From Oenanthe sinensis (Eukaryota; Streptophyta; Magnoliopsida; Apiales; Apiaceae), in contig CM053802.1 of the NCBI GenBank assembly GCA_028671895.1, forward strand, positions 36,680,201 through 36,744,200: 64,000 nucleotides of DNA, given 5' to 3'. A model generated the notes under the pieces. The model was not told where the DNA came from. It saw only the letters and a program-made list of their open reading frames with translations, and did not search any database. The position numbers were made by a program, and so were the translations under genes. Below, piece by piece: positions 19,890 to 31,500 of the stretch. Each line of letters opens with the position of its first letter. Within the stretch, counting starts at the first letter, position 1.

Positions 19890-20562
19890 TTCACAACCAC
19901 GAGTACCCAAAAACTTGGTAGCATCAAAATCCCAGCCTTTGATAAAAATGAATACATTTTATGGAAGAAGAAGATGTCCACTTTCATTAAATCAGCTAAT
20001 TCTCAATACATGGGAATTTTGGAAAATGGACTCTATGTACCTCAGAAGCTGACACCAGAAACAGTCTCAGATAACGGCAAACAGATTCCTCAAGGATTTA
20101 CCCCAAAGGAGCCTTCGAAGTACACTGACATTAACAAAAATCGAGTTGCATGGGATAATCATCTTCAATGTATCCTAATGGATTCACTGGACACTACAAT
20201 GCTGAATCAAGTGATTAATTGCTCCAGTTCCAAACAAATGTGGGATACGATTGATCTGCTAATGGAAGGTACATCAGAAGTGAAGGAGAACAGGCTGGAT
20301 ATTCTTACATCCCAGTATGAAGCGTTCAAGTCACTACCAGGAGAAAGTATCACTCAAGTCTTTGAGAGATACAACAAATTATTGAATGACTTATTACTGC
20401 ATGGGAAGGCCTATTCACGTAGGGAGATCAACAAAAAATTCATGTTGACACTGCCAGCACACCTGGAACACAAAATCTCTGCCATCAGAGAGAGGAGTGA
20501 CATAAATGACATGTCCATTGAAATTCTATATGGGAAGCTCAAGACTCATGAAATGGAGCAAG
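19890..20562 (+). pseudogene. Element-C Gag, N-terminal part, split by an insertion
   Basis: The conserved copia Gag start (KIPAFDKNEYILWKKKM) lies in frame upstream of the first ATG (19,974), so the original start codon is lost or lies further upstream. The frame continues through YMGILENG, a capsid-like helical region (WDTIDLLMEG, ILTSQYEAFKSLPGE, FMLTLPAHLEHKI) and ILYGKLKTHEMEQ. It is then cut by the solo LTR at 20,563. Gag would form the virus-like particle. The same protein resumes at 27,326. Confidence 0.85.
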
Positions 20563-21854
20563 TGTAACGCCCCCAAATCCGGGGTCTGGGAATTTGAGTC
20601 GTCACGTCATCATCTAATCATTTAGAACCTGCAATACTCAACAATCCAACAAAATCACATCATAGACCCCTCTCTCTCACACATACAAGTTATAGACTTA
20701 GAAACGATATACAACAAGTACCATTAGTTATTACAAACCAAATGTACTTAACCAGGATCTCACGTTATCAACGATAACCTCTACATGAAGTGACATTAAT
20801 AACTAGATCAATACTGTAACCTATCCACTTACTTCTGCGGAATAGTTTTGAACCGAACCGTCTCCAAAGGTGAATCTCCTACTTTCCTTTCTCAAAGTAT
20901 GGAGCCAATCCAAGGTGTGCTCGCTTTCTCTGAAAAATTTATTATAAAGCAAGGGTGAGCGAAAGAATGCTCAGCAAATTATCCACCCAATTATCTATGT
21001 GATTCTCATCCAAGAACATGATAATCACTACTATCTCAATATTATATCATAAGGTTACCAAAATAAGGTAAGCATAGCAAAATATCTCTCGACGATACAT
21101 ATAGTCAGAGTTTTCTGTTAAAATCATTTATACTCAACCTAGAGTTTAGAGGAATATAATCCGAACAATTTAGTTCATTATATAAAATAAGACACTATTG
21201 AATATAGTGTTACTACTCATTCATATTTCCTCTGAAGCTTTTGAGATAAAACCCAATGAACTTATTATATTCACCGTTTTGAGGTAATCTTATCAATAAC
21301 TTAGCAAAATAGTATCAACTATAGCTTTGCTAGATTCCCATAAATATAATAAGTACCCATTTCAAGATACCACAATAATAGTTGCTTCTTATCATAAGCA
21401 AATCAAACCTTTTTAAACCATACCCCTTGTAAGGTTCAAAATCGAGTAAAACATTTTAAAGATTTATAATTTGATTGGTATATATCATATATCCACTTAA
21501 ATCTTTAAAATAAACCTTTTGACAAAACCTCTTAGGCAATTCCAGCATACTATGGTTGTTCGGTGTACATCATGTACCCGCTTAAGTTTTCAAAATAAAT
21601 TTTCATCAAAATATCTCGACTGACCTGTTGTGTTGTGATATATAAACAAATCAAGAGTGAGCAATATAGCCCAGCAAGAATATTTATAGTTGTAGATAAA
21701 CTCTTTTAGTCATCGTTTAAAACTGCAATATTATACACACTTTACGTACTCTACGCATTTTGCAAAATAACTTTGTCAAAGTAATTTAAATGTGTACGAA
21801 GATTTCAATATATCAACCACTGACAACACCCTCGGTAAATCAGCTCATAGGCTT

Positions 21855-23469
21855 TCATTACGTTTAATCCGCTGCGTTTTATGCCTCGGAACCCAACAGA
21901 AATAATGACCTAAATGCGTTTAATCCGAGGCATAAAACGCAGTGGATTAAACGTAAATATAATAAAAATTTCGGAACCCTAACGCAGGATCATGTATAAG
22001 CCTGGACTGATTATTGTGAAACGGAATCATACCTTTGTCTGGTCTTGACTTTCACGAACTCAACGGAGATTCTAGCTTTCACGACTTGTGTCTTCCTCTC
22101 GAAAACACCTCTATGGTATCCACACGAGCACCTTCAAGAACGTCTCACGATCTTGATTACGGAATGGATGTACTAGCCTCCTTTGATGATTTCGAATTTT
22201 ATTCTTTCTGCCTCCTTGCTGATGCTGCCTTTAGGGTTTTGTTTCTCAAAAACGTAATCCCTCTTAACCCTATCATTATCTATTTATAATGTTGGTTAAG
22301 AGTCTCAATCAGCAAAACCTAACCCATGTAGGTATAGGATTAAATAATAAAACGATTTTTCTATTATTTAATTAATAACTAAGTCATACTTAATTATTAT
22401 GGGCAGAAATCCTCTTCAAATTCGAATTTATATTATTTCAATTAATTAAGTCTCACTTAATTAATATAATAAAATTCAAATAATCATCAATTAATTTAAA
22501 TCTATAATTTAAATTAATTATTCCTCTAAGTGCTCTATGTGTGTGACCCTATAGGCTATTATTTAATTAGCAATAATTTTATTCTCCAATAAAATTATAA
22601 ACAATGAGCGGTATCTAGTAATACATCATTGCTACCCAATTGAATAATAATTAAATCGTGATTCGATAAAACCTTTCGTGATTAATGTTTCCGTGTAATA
22701 TAATCCCTTTAACCATATATATTATAGATTAAATTCGAGGCATGTATTTAGTCATCCTCTACAACATTTAATCCGGGTTTACTTGATCCATGAGTAGACT
22801 ATGAAAACAAATCATTATTTGAGCACGACCATGCATTTTATAGTCTCACTCAATCAAGAGGCCAATAATATATCTCCTAATTATAGGAGGGTTAAATCCT
22901 TTATCTATCATTCATATTTCTCATACGACTCATGATATACCCGATGTCCACTTTTATCATTACCCGGTCAAAGGTAACTTTTAATGTAGTCAAAGTATAT
23001 TAATCCTCGTACAGAAATATAATGATCTCAAGTTAGAGGATCATTACACCATTATCACTGTGAGTCTTTCTTATGACTTTATTAAACATGAAGAATCTCA
23101 CTATGGGTCTGTCCAGTACCATGTACTCCTGCATGTACCTATGTGTTGACTTTAGTATCCCCATACTTATAACCAATGAGATGTGGTTATCTGTCAAACA
23201 ACATACTAGTCTATTTATGTATTATTATTGTCCTATAATAATAATACTCGACTAGGGACATTTAAGAATATGATCTATTATATAATCTCAAGTTCAAGTC
23301 ATGTACTAAACTATACAATGTGTATCATGATTCTAAGGACATTTATTATGCTAACAAATATATCGCAGTATTTAAAGTCATAATAAATACGTTTATTGAA
23401 TAATCAAATGACATAAAGGTCTATTAAAAGAAACATTGTATTGCCTCTAGGACACCTACACTAACAATT
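21855..23469 (-). mobile_element. Copia LTR nested inside the long gypsy LTR
   Basis: The right end CCTACACTAACA (23,458-23,469) is the reverse complement of TGTTAGTGTAGG, a common copia LTR start. On the minus strand the sequence has the same plan as the element-N LTR: an alternating A/T-rich U3, a TATAAATAGATA box (near 22,280) and a transcribed leader with AAACCCTAAAGGC. The left boundary is unclear because of a hairpin at 21,861-21,951. No internal coding region is present, so it is a solo or truncated LTR. The short plus-strand frame 22,035-22,289 lies in this non-coding DNA. Confidence 0.65.
21861..21951. repeat. Near-perfect hairpin, about 29-bp arms
   Basis: CGTTTAATCCGCTGCGTTTT continuing to ATGCCTCGG on the left, and its reverse complement with one mismatch on the right, separated by about 33 bp. 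It coincides with the unresolved end of the nested copia LTR and may represent two inverted LTR termini joined by a rearrangement. Confidence 0.8.
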
Positions 23470-23534
23470 TCGGCTGGGTCGTGCGTCACCGACCTCTTAC
23501 GCAACTTTACTTCAGTCCCTGATGAATAATCTAT

Positions 23535-23735
23535 AACCTGGAACTGGAACTTAATCCAAATTCCCCAAGTGTATCATACTTGTTAATAGATTCATCTATC
23601 TAACCTGGAACCAGAATTTACTCTTAGTTCCCCAAGTATATCATACTTGTTAATAGATTCATCTATCTAACCTGGAACCAGAATTTACTCTTAGTTCCCC
23701 AAGTATATCATACTTGTTAATAGATTCACCAAACT
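23535..23735. repeat. 67-bp tandem repeat, three copies
   Basis: Units start at 23,535, 23,602 and 23,669, each beginning AACCTGGAAC and ending ATAGATTCA. Copies two and three are almost identical; the first is more diverged. It lies within the long gypsy LTR just right of the nested copia LTR. Confidence 0.95.
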
Positions 23736-24200
23736 CTGAATGTGTACTGCCAGAATAATTGAGGCAACCCTCTTCCCACAAATGTATGTTGACCTCCGTC
23801 AACTGATGTCCTTCATTGAGGAAAAAAAATCATTTTAAATTCACGACCTGGGAGTTAGTCGAAAAATCTCACATGTTTTGATAAGTTGAACACCATACTA
23901 TAGTAGGCCAGCGATGTCAAAACATAACTGTTTTTAAGAAAGTAAATCATCTTTTACTTCCTAGACCTCGTTCCCTATTTTTGATAAGTTCGAGAATATT
24001 TTATTCTTATTAAAAGAATAAAATATTATATAAATAAATATTAGGGAACCCTCACTATTTTTAAATAATTTTTCCGAAGGTCAAAATATTTTTAAATAAT
24101 TATTAGAGACCTCCACTAATTTTTAAATCAATATAGAATATTTAATAATATTCGAATAATATTTATTAAATAATTAAACAATTAATAACCCCCCTTTTTA

Positions 24201-24445
24201 AATGAATATTCAAGAATAATATTCATTTAATAAATAAATATCCAAATGATATTTATTAATTGATAACCAATGAATAACTACTTTTAAATGAATATTCAAG
24301 AATAATATTCATTTATTAAATAAATATCCAAATGATATTTATTAATTGATGAACAATTAATAACTTATATTTAAATGAATATTCAAGAATAATATTCATT
24401 TATTAGATAAATATCCAAATGATATTTATTAATCCCATTTCATAC
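24201..24445. repeat. 86/87-bp AT-rich tandem repeat, about 2.8 copies
   Basis: Units start at 24,201, 24,287 and 24,374 with AATGAATATTCAAGAATAAT. Each contains two small palindromes (GAATATTC...GAATATTAT and AAATATC CAAAT GATATTT). Part of the long gypsy LTR. Confidence 0.9.
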
Positions 24446-27325
24446 CTTTGTTGTAAGATATTACAATATTTATATACTAGGAATATTTACAACCCCTATT
24501 TTAAAATACACTGTCTCCGGCTTCTCCCGGATTATAACAGTATTTAAAATAATTTATCCGACTCCCGGTCTACGTTTTGAAAATACGAATATCTGCTCTA
24601 CTCCTAGATCCTTTTTAAACACCGGCTTATATCTATAATACCTTATAGCATATAGCCAAACAATTACAAAAGATTCGAACAATTATTAAATCAATACGTA
24701 TTTTCAAAAACAGTTCATATCACAACCACAACAGCAGTATATAAAAAGTATATTATGTACATGTTTCGAAAACTTGCATAAACATGCTTCACAATAATCT
24801 TATATAGAATAGAAGTACGGAGTTAGAAAACTTGCATAAGCATAATTTAATTTCCTACGCAACTCAAGAATATAATCTTTTGAAAATAAAAGTATAAGGT
24901 TAGGAAAACTTGCCTTTGGTCCTTAGCGACGGCAGGCATTCCAATTAAGTCTCCTTTTCTCATGATATGGATATATCTTCTCTCATTACTAGATTTCATA
25001 ATGCTCCATCTTGATATCTTTCTAACATAACAAGATATATATATATATCAGCTTGGTCTCCTATCCCAAGCAAACACAACTCAACTACACATTTAGTTGT
25101 TAAACCCCAAAATCAAACCAAACGAACAAATCCCCCTTTGGGAAACTCACAATTTCTTGTTACAACTATGCCTCAATATTAACTCATATATAGATGGTCA
25201 TATCCTTTAATCCATGCTCCTTTATTTTATCCTGAAATATTTCATTTACACGTCTTCTTAATTCCAAAATTTATTAAACTTAAGTAAATGTATTTTCTAC
25301 AGAAAATTGGGCATGACCTATTCGTAAGTTAGACTATGCCCGGTGTAAAAACACCTCAATTACAACCTCAATTCATTCCCAAAATATTCACAAATAATCC
25401 ACAATTCATTTCAATATCCAACACTTTCTCCTACAACAATTCATTTAATATTTTCAACTATTTCCTCTTTGAAATCATATGTTAAAATATTAACCACCAA
25501 TTCAATTTGTACCATTCTTGGTACACAACTAGACAAGATTAAAACTAACAACTTTCATATTTTAATCATTTCGGAATGAGTCATCTAACTCACTCGACTT
25601 TAATTCCCCAAACTGCTTCGTGATTGTTAAACCTCATGATTTTGATAACTAGGATCTCAATACTACTCCACAACCTATCTCGAGTCCAGCCGTGACCATT
25701 ACAACAAGTACTTTCTCATTTTATTAACTCTTATTTTGCCCGACATTTCACATCTTCGGGCCTACTTTAGCTACTCGCAAAACTATCGTGTCAATGATTT
25801 TTAATCAAGTTCTTTGCATCTACGTATAGTCATGATGTTCCTTAACAACTTTCGTTACTTGGTCGACTCGAGACAAGTCCTCTAACTTGCTCGAATTCGA
25901 CTCCCAAAACGGTTGTTTAACCTTTTCCTCATGTTCATTTCACTTAACACCCTGTTTTCTAGCATTTTTTATAAATTGGAAATTAATCCATTTGATACGA
26001 TTTCTTTTCTGAGGTCTTCTATGACTGTCAAGGAATACCCCATGAAAGTTTCAGATTTTATTAAGCTCTCTAGCTAGTCCAATCATAGCCTCAAAGTTGG
26101 ACAAAAACAGGATTTCCATTTCCTGCGCTACCGTTACTAAATCGGCCATAACTTTTGACTCGTAACTCCGAATGACGCAAAATTAGCGCTCAAACGATCT
26201 AGAGATAATCTACTATCTAACCATATCAGCCATAAGCCAAGAACAGTGACCGAATATTCCCAGATTATTCTAGACAGTTACAGCAGTAAGGTTAGAAAAA
26301 ATTTTGGCATGGTTACGTTTATAAACTCATCGTTTTCCATTTTTATTCTACTCCAAATCAACCAACAAACAATCCCAAACTCCTCATCCAACCATATACT
26401 ACATCATAACACAATCTCAAGCTTCAAAAATCGGCCAAGCATGAAAAACAAAACCTAGAAATCAATGAATCAAAGTATGTGTTTCTTGGGTCATACATGG
26501 ATGCTTCTCACTACCCATAACATATATATGCTATAACAATCATCAATCAAGCCATAGGAACTCAAGAATCAAAGAAAATAAATTATTTATTTTCGGAGTT
26601 ACTGTTCATACGAATCTTCCATGGATCATAAGTGAAGATTTAGTGGAGGAATGATTACAAGAATCAAGACAAAGCAAGGTGAGATGATTACCTTCGAATC
26701 AAGCCATTAAACTCGAAGATTGAGCAAGAAATGAGCAAGCCAAGAGATTTTCTCCTCCCTCCCACCATGCTTCGGCTGTGCTTCTTCAAAAATGAAGAAA
26801 TGAAAAAGTAAAAAGTGATTTTTGTGTGGTGTGTGGTGAAAGCTCGATATTTAATAAGGTTTGCGCGGTAGTCGCGTAATTTTCCGACAACGTTTTAATA
26901 TCTCGTTCTCGTTCTCTTTTCTTTCGTCCCACCTAAGTTTTAAAAACTTAAAATCTCATATTATGATTCTAATATATTTTAGAATCATTAAATTAATACT
27001 CTTTAATTGTTTCGAGAATTTACGAAACAATTCTCCGAATAAATGCTATTCACTTACACAGTCTCTCAAACTCTGTTACGACTTTCATCCGGACATCAAA
27101 TTTATTTTGTTAGACTAAAAATAATTATTAGTCCTATTTTTATTACGTATGCTACCGTAACACCGATACCAATACTTTCGAATACCCCGTATATTAATAA
27201 TACGGCCTCACATCTCAGGTACCTTATGGAAAATAAATCCATAAACTCATTTATTCAAAAATGAAAAAATTTATCCAAAAATCTTAATAATCCCAAGCGT
27301 CAGAAATACGGGTTATTACAGCAAG

Positions 27326-28097
27326 AGTAGAGACAAATCATTTATGGGTCAGGTACAGTGGACAGTAACAATACAACACTGTTAAAAACTACAACACTTA
27401 TAGCCAAGGATTTTGCTATCACGGAGACCAGCACAGTAAAGCTTGTTGTTGAGAAAGAAGAGATTCTAGAAGCTGAAATTTTAGAGAATGCTCAAGCAGG
27501 TGATGAAGATGACTTCTACTCAATGGAAGAACTTGAATAATTGGAAAATAAGACAATGGCCTATATGGCAGGAAAGTTCAAGAACACCTCTGGTTTAGGA
27601 GGAACCCTAAGTACAAATTCAAGAGTAACTCAAGTTACAGTGGTTCCAGTTTCAGAAACAGCAATCGAGGTGGTTCATCTTCAGGGTCTTACAGTAAAGG
27701 AGGTTATAAGACGGGGATGGTAGACCGCAGTAAGTTTAAGTGCTATAACTATGATGAACCCGGGCATTTTTCTACAGAATGCCAGAAGCCTAAGCAAGGA
27801 AAAGAAAGAAAGGAGTCGTATGACGAACTCAAGCAAAAGTATGATGCACTGGTAAAGAAGTATCAGGGCATAGCTTATATAGCCGAGGGAAAGAGCTGGG
27901 ATGACTCAGACGATGATGAAGAGGAGACATATGGAAATGTTGCACTAATGGGTGACTCTTCAGAGGCATCACCTCAGTCATCCAATGTATCATTTCTTTC
28001 CACAGTTGATATGTCTAATTCTGATTATAAGAAAACTGTAGAAGATCTTAATGTAGAAATGTTTAACATTCACACAAGCATGCTAGCATCTGAATAA
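27326..28097 (+). pseudogene. Element-C Gag, C-terminal part with a damaged zinc knuckle
   Basis: Continues the Gag frame after the insertion: RQIIYGSGTVDSNNTTLL, an acidic AGDEDDFYSMEELE, then with frameshifts a Ser/Gly/Asn-rich RNA-binding stretch leading to GGYKTGM and KFKCYNYDEPGHFSTEC (frame 27,717-28,097). This knuckle should read C-x2-C-x4-H-x4-C but the second Cys is Tyr. Downstream come an acidic DDSDDDEEE and a Ser-rich segment. In-frame stops and at least two frame changes make it non-functional. Confidence 0.85.
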
Positions 28098-29139
28098 GAA
28101 AATACTAAACTAGTTCTAAAGAATAAAATGCTAGAAGCTAGAAATGAAGAACTAGAGCTTACATGTGTTAACTTAGAAGATCTAAACCAGAAGATAGAAT
28201 ATCTCTAGAATAGAGACAAATGCAATCAGGAAGTAGAAACTGCGCTTAGGAATAAAATTTCTGAGTTAGAGTTAAAACTTCAGGCTTATAAGAAATCTGA
28301 TAATCTTGTTAAGGAGGTAATAGATAAACAGGTCATAGGTCAGAAAATAGGAATAGGGCTTGACTATGATAAAAAGGCAGGATAGAGACATGTGGAATTA
28401 ATTACTAAGGAAAGTCCTGTGAAGCAAGACATTCCACATGTGGTAAAAAATGTCGCTAAGCCCCTATATAAGAAGTTTGTGTTTGAACCCCTAGATGAAG
28501 AACATATTTTAATAAAAGAAGAAATTCTTGCTAATGATCAAAAGAAAGAGGAAGTAAGTAAAAAGAAGTTGCCTAAGAAATCTGTAAAAATTGTAGAACC
28601 TAAGGAACAAATTAAAAGTGATTTAGGCAACAAGGATGAAAAGAAAAAGCTAACAGAAATGGCAAGATAGGTGTTAACAAGAAAAATGATTATGCCTACT
28701 CTCCTAAAGCTATTAGAAAAGTTTGTAATAATTGCAATTCTACTGGTCATCTTACGCATGCATGCAAAAAGATAAAAGTAGTAAAAAAAGAAACTTCTAA
28801 TATGTCTGTCATGCCTGTCATGTCTATCCCTCATCAACCGTGTGGTAAGGTAGAATGCATACCATGTACTTTCAACATCATGTCTGCATACATAAACTTA
28901 ATGAATACATCATCTAGTACTTGCATGAATACAGATGTGAACATGAATAGAAAGCATGTTAGGGAAAATACTGCTAGTCCTCCTAAGTCTAGGAAGGAAG
29001 TCCCTTTCCCTAAGCCTAAAGACACTCCTGTCAAGGCTAAACCAAAGGGCAAGGGCACAGTCGATGTGAAAAACAAGGACCAGAAAATTTCTACAGCTAA
29101 ATCTGTTTACTTATCTAAGCCTCTTGGACCCAATCAAAT
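28098..29139 (+). pseudogene. Element-C Gag-pol linker with a second zinc knuckle
   Basis: A coiled-coil-like Lys/Glu-rich region (LKNKMLEARNEELEL, then ALRNKISELELKLQAYKK) broken by stops, followed by a Lys-rich frame (28,392-28,670). At 28,724-28,765 VCNNCNSTGHLTHAC forms an intact C-x2-C-x4-H-x4-C knuckle. A long Gag with a second knuckle fits Sirevirus-type elements. A Lys/Pro-rich stretch (28,802-29,161) leads into the protease. Confidence 0.75.
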
Positions 29140-29469
29140 TTGGGTGCCAAAGAAGAAGTAATCAATCTGTGGTTGCAGGGCATAGCAAAGAACAAGCGTG
29201 TCATGTGGATTCTCGACAACGGTTGTTCAAGGCATATGACTGGTGATAGGGCCCTGCTATCAGATGTGATTGAGAAAGCTGGCCTGATAGTGACCTTTGG
29301 AGATAATAGCAAGGGATTCATAATGGGATATGGAAATCTAGAAATTGCAAATGTTATCATAGAAAATATCTCTCTTCTGGATGGATTAAAGAAAAACCTT
29401 CTAAGTATCAGTCAGTTCACTGACAAGGGCTTCAAAGTAACATTTGAGAAAGAAAGATGTGCAATCTAA
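29140..29469 (+). pseudogene. Element-C aspartic protease
   Basis: Reads MWILDNGCSRHMTGDRALL, then VTFGDNSKGFIMGYG and NLLSISQFTDKGFKV, the usual copia protease blocks. The active site shows D-N-G where copia proteases have D-S-G or D-T-G, so the Asp remains but its neighbour is changed. The enzyme would have cut the polyprotein. The frame ends at a stop at 29,467-29,469. Confidence 0.85.
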
Positions 29470-29584
29470 AACAGGAAAGATGCGAAGCTTGCTCTTCAAG
29501 GAGTGAGAAAGGGGAATCTCTTTGTAGCTAACTTATTCTCTACAAGCAAAGGCGAAGTTCAATGTTTCTACAGCAAAGCTTCAA

Positions 29585-30380
29585 CATAGGACAGTTGGTT
29601 ATGGCACAAGAAACTTTCACACCTAAACTTTAAAGCAATGAACTCTTTAGTCAAGAGGGAATTGGTTAGAGGCTTACCTGAGATGGAATTCTGTCAAGAA
29701 GGTTTGTATGAAACATGTAAAAAGGGGAAGTCAAAGAAAGCATCTCACCGGATCAAAGACTCTTCAGACATTACTGAACCACTACAACTTTTGCATATGG
29801 ATTTATTTGGCCCAATAAATGTCATGTCTATGTCAAAGAAGAGATATGCACTGGTAATTGTAGATGACTACTCTAAGTACATGTGGGTTTTATTTCTAGC
29901 ATCAAAGGATAAAGCCCCTCAAATAATCATTGATCACATAAAGAAGCTAGAGGTAGAAGCTAGTTTGCCTATCAGAAAAATAAGGTCTGACAATGGAACA
30001 GAATTCAGAAATGTAACCCTGAATGAATTCCGTGTTGAAAATGGGATTTCAAGACAATACTCAGTGCCCAGAACTCCATAACAAAATGGAGTAGTAGAAA
30101 GGAAGAATAGAACTTTGGTTGAAGTAGCAAGAACAATGTTGAATGAAGCTAAGTTACCTCTACACTTTTGGGCTGAAGCAGTCAACACAGCTTGTTACAC
30201 TTAAAATCGTACCCTGATTAATAAAGATCATGACAAGACTCCGTACGAGATAGTGGCAAACAAGAAACCAACACTGAAATACTTTCATGTGTTTGGAGTA
30301 AAGTGCTTTGTATTGAAAGATGATGAGCATCTAGGAAAGTTCGAATCCAAGGCTCATAAAGGCATATTTCTTGGCTACTC
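29585..30380 (+). pseudogene. Element-C integrase
   Basis: HKKLSHLNFKAMNSL starts the zinc-binding domain, but one expected Cys is Tyr (LYETCKKGK). The catalytic core shows the three acidic positions: HMDLFGP, RSDNGTEF and VERKNR. The C-terminal part has FHVFGVKCFVLKD and KGIFLGYS. Two in-frame stops interrupt it (before QNGVVER near 30,079, and after CYT near 30,202). Integrase inserts the cDNA into the genome. Confidence 0.9.
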
Positions 30381-31500
30381 TCTGGAATCTAAGGCGTACA
30401 GGGTTTATGTGATTGAACATAAGAAGGTCATTGAAAGCATGAATGTAACTTTCGATGATCTCAAGCTCCCAAGTCTACAAAGAACAGACAACACTGAAAC
30501 TCTGCAGTTTGAAAATATGAACTCAGATGAAGGTGAAATGGAACCTGAAGCTGCAACAGAAATACAAGCACCAAATGAGAATATCAACAATGATGATTCT
30601 GACCCTAGTAGTGGAAACAGTGGAAGATTCACAGAAACTACTAGTAGTGGCAGAGAATCTAATTCTCAACCAAGCAGCAACTCAGGGGGAGCAACTGAAG
30701 GATCTACTAGCAGAACTCAGCACTTCAATGATAATCAAGCTGAATCATCTAGTGCAAATCTTCCTAGACATAGGGTGTGGAGTAGAGATCACCCATTTGA
30801 GTTGATTCTAGGAAATCCAGATGCTGAAGTTCAAACTAGACGTCCTTCTCAGAATGAATGTTTATTCTCTGGTTTTATCTCTGAAATAGAGCCAAAAAAA
30901 GTGGAAGAAGCATTGGAAGATCCAGATTGGGTAATAGCTATGCAAGAAGAACTCAATCAGTTTCAGAGACAAAAAGTTTGAAAGCTGGTACCTAGGCCAA
31001 AGAACAAGTCTATAATTGGCACAAAGTGGGTATTCAGAAATAAACTGGATGAAGGTGGCATTGTTACGAGGAACAAAGCCAGACTGGTTGCTAAAGGTTA
31101 TTCTCAAGAGGAAGGAATAGATTATGATGAAACATACGCACCAGTGGCAAGGCTTGAAGCTATCAGGATGTTTCTGGCATTCGCAGCACACTCCAACTTT
31201 AGAGTTTATCAAATGGATGTGAAAATTGCATTCCTGAATGGAGAGCTTGAAGAAGAAGTGTACGTGGAACAACCTCCAGGGTTTGAAGATCCAGAATTTG
31301 CAGATTTTGTACACTTCCTCTTCAAGGCACTCTATGGCCTAAAGCAATCACCTCGGACATGGTATGAAACTCTATCTATATTCCTACTTGAAAATGGTTT
31401 CACTAGTGGTGTCATAGATAAGACTCTGTTTCATAAAATGCATAAAAATGACATGATATTAGTACAAGTATATATGGATGACATAATATTTATTCTACTA
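30381..31500 (+). pseudogene. Element-C connector and reverse transcriptase, first part
   Basis: A Ser/Asn/Glu-rich connector (30,500-30,760) is followed by the RT: KLVPRPKNKSIIGTKWVF, NKARLVAKGYSQEEGIDY, FRVYQMDVKIAFLNGELEEE, LYGLKQSPRTWYE and the catalytic YMDDI (near 31,470-31,487; usually YVDDI). A stop lies just before KLVPRP (30,979-30,981), and a frameshift falls directly after the catalytic box near 31,490. Confidence 0.9.

Larger units (their letters stand above)
20563..27320 (-). mobile_element. Very long solo LTR, Ty3/gypsy chromovirus (Tekay/Del-like), 6758 bp with nested copia LTR
   Basis: Ends TGTAACGCCCC and GGGTTATTACA, with a perfect 5-bp duplication GCAAG (20,558-20,562 and 27,321-27,325). 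The Gag frame of element C continues on the other side. Read on the minus strand, it starts TGTAATAACCCGTATTTCTGAC and ends CCGGATTTGGGGGCGTTACA. From general knowledge of plant LTRs this is the style of Tekay/Del-type chromoviruses; the lineage call is tentative. No gag-pol, primer site or second LTR is found inside, so a solo LTR is the simplest reading. Subtracting the nested copia LTR of about 1.6 kb, the LTR itself is about 5.1 kb. It holds several tandem repeats listed separately. Confidence 0.75.

Noticed and set aside
22035..22289. 84-codon frame near a methionine
   Set aside because: It falls in the antisense leader part of the nested copia LTR; no known domain.
20563..27320. A complete gypsy element with two LTRs
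   Set aside because: No internal gag-pol, primer site or repeated terminal sequence was seen; the two ends differ, as the two ends of one LTR do.
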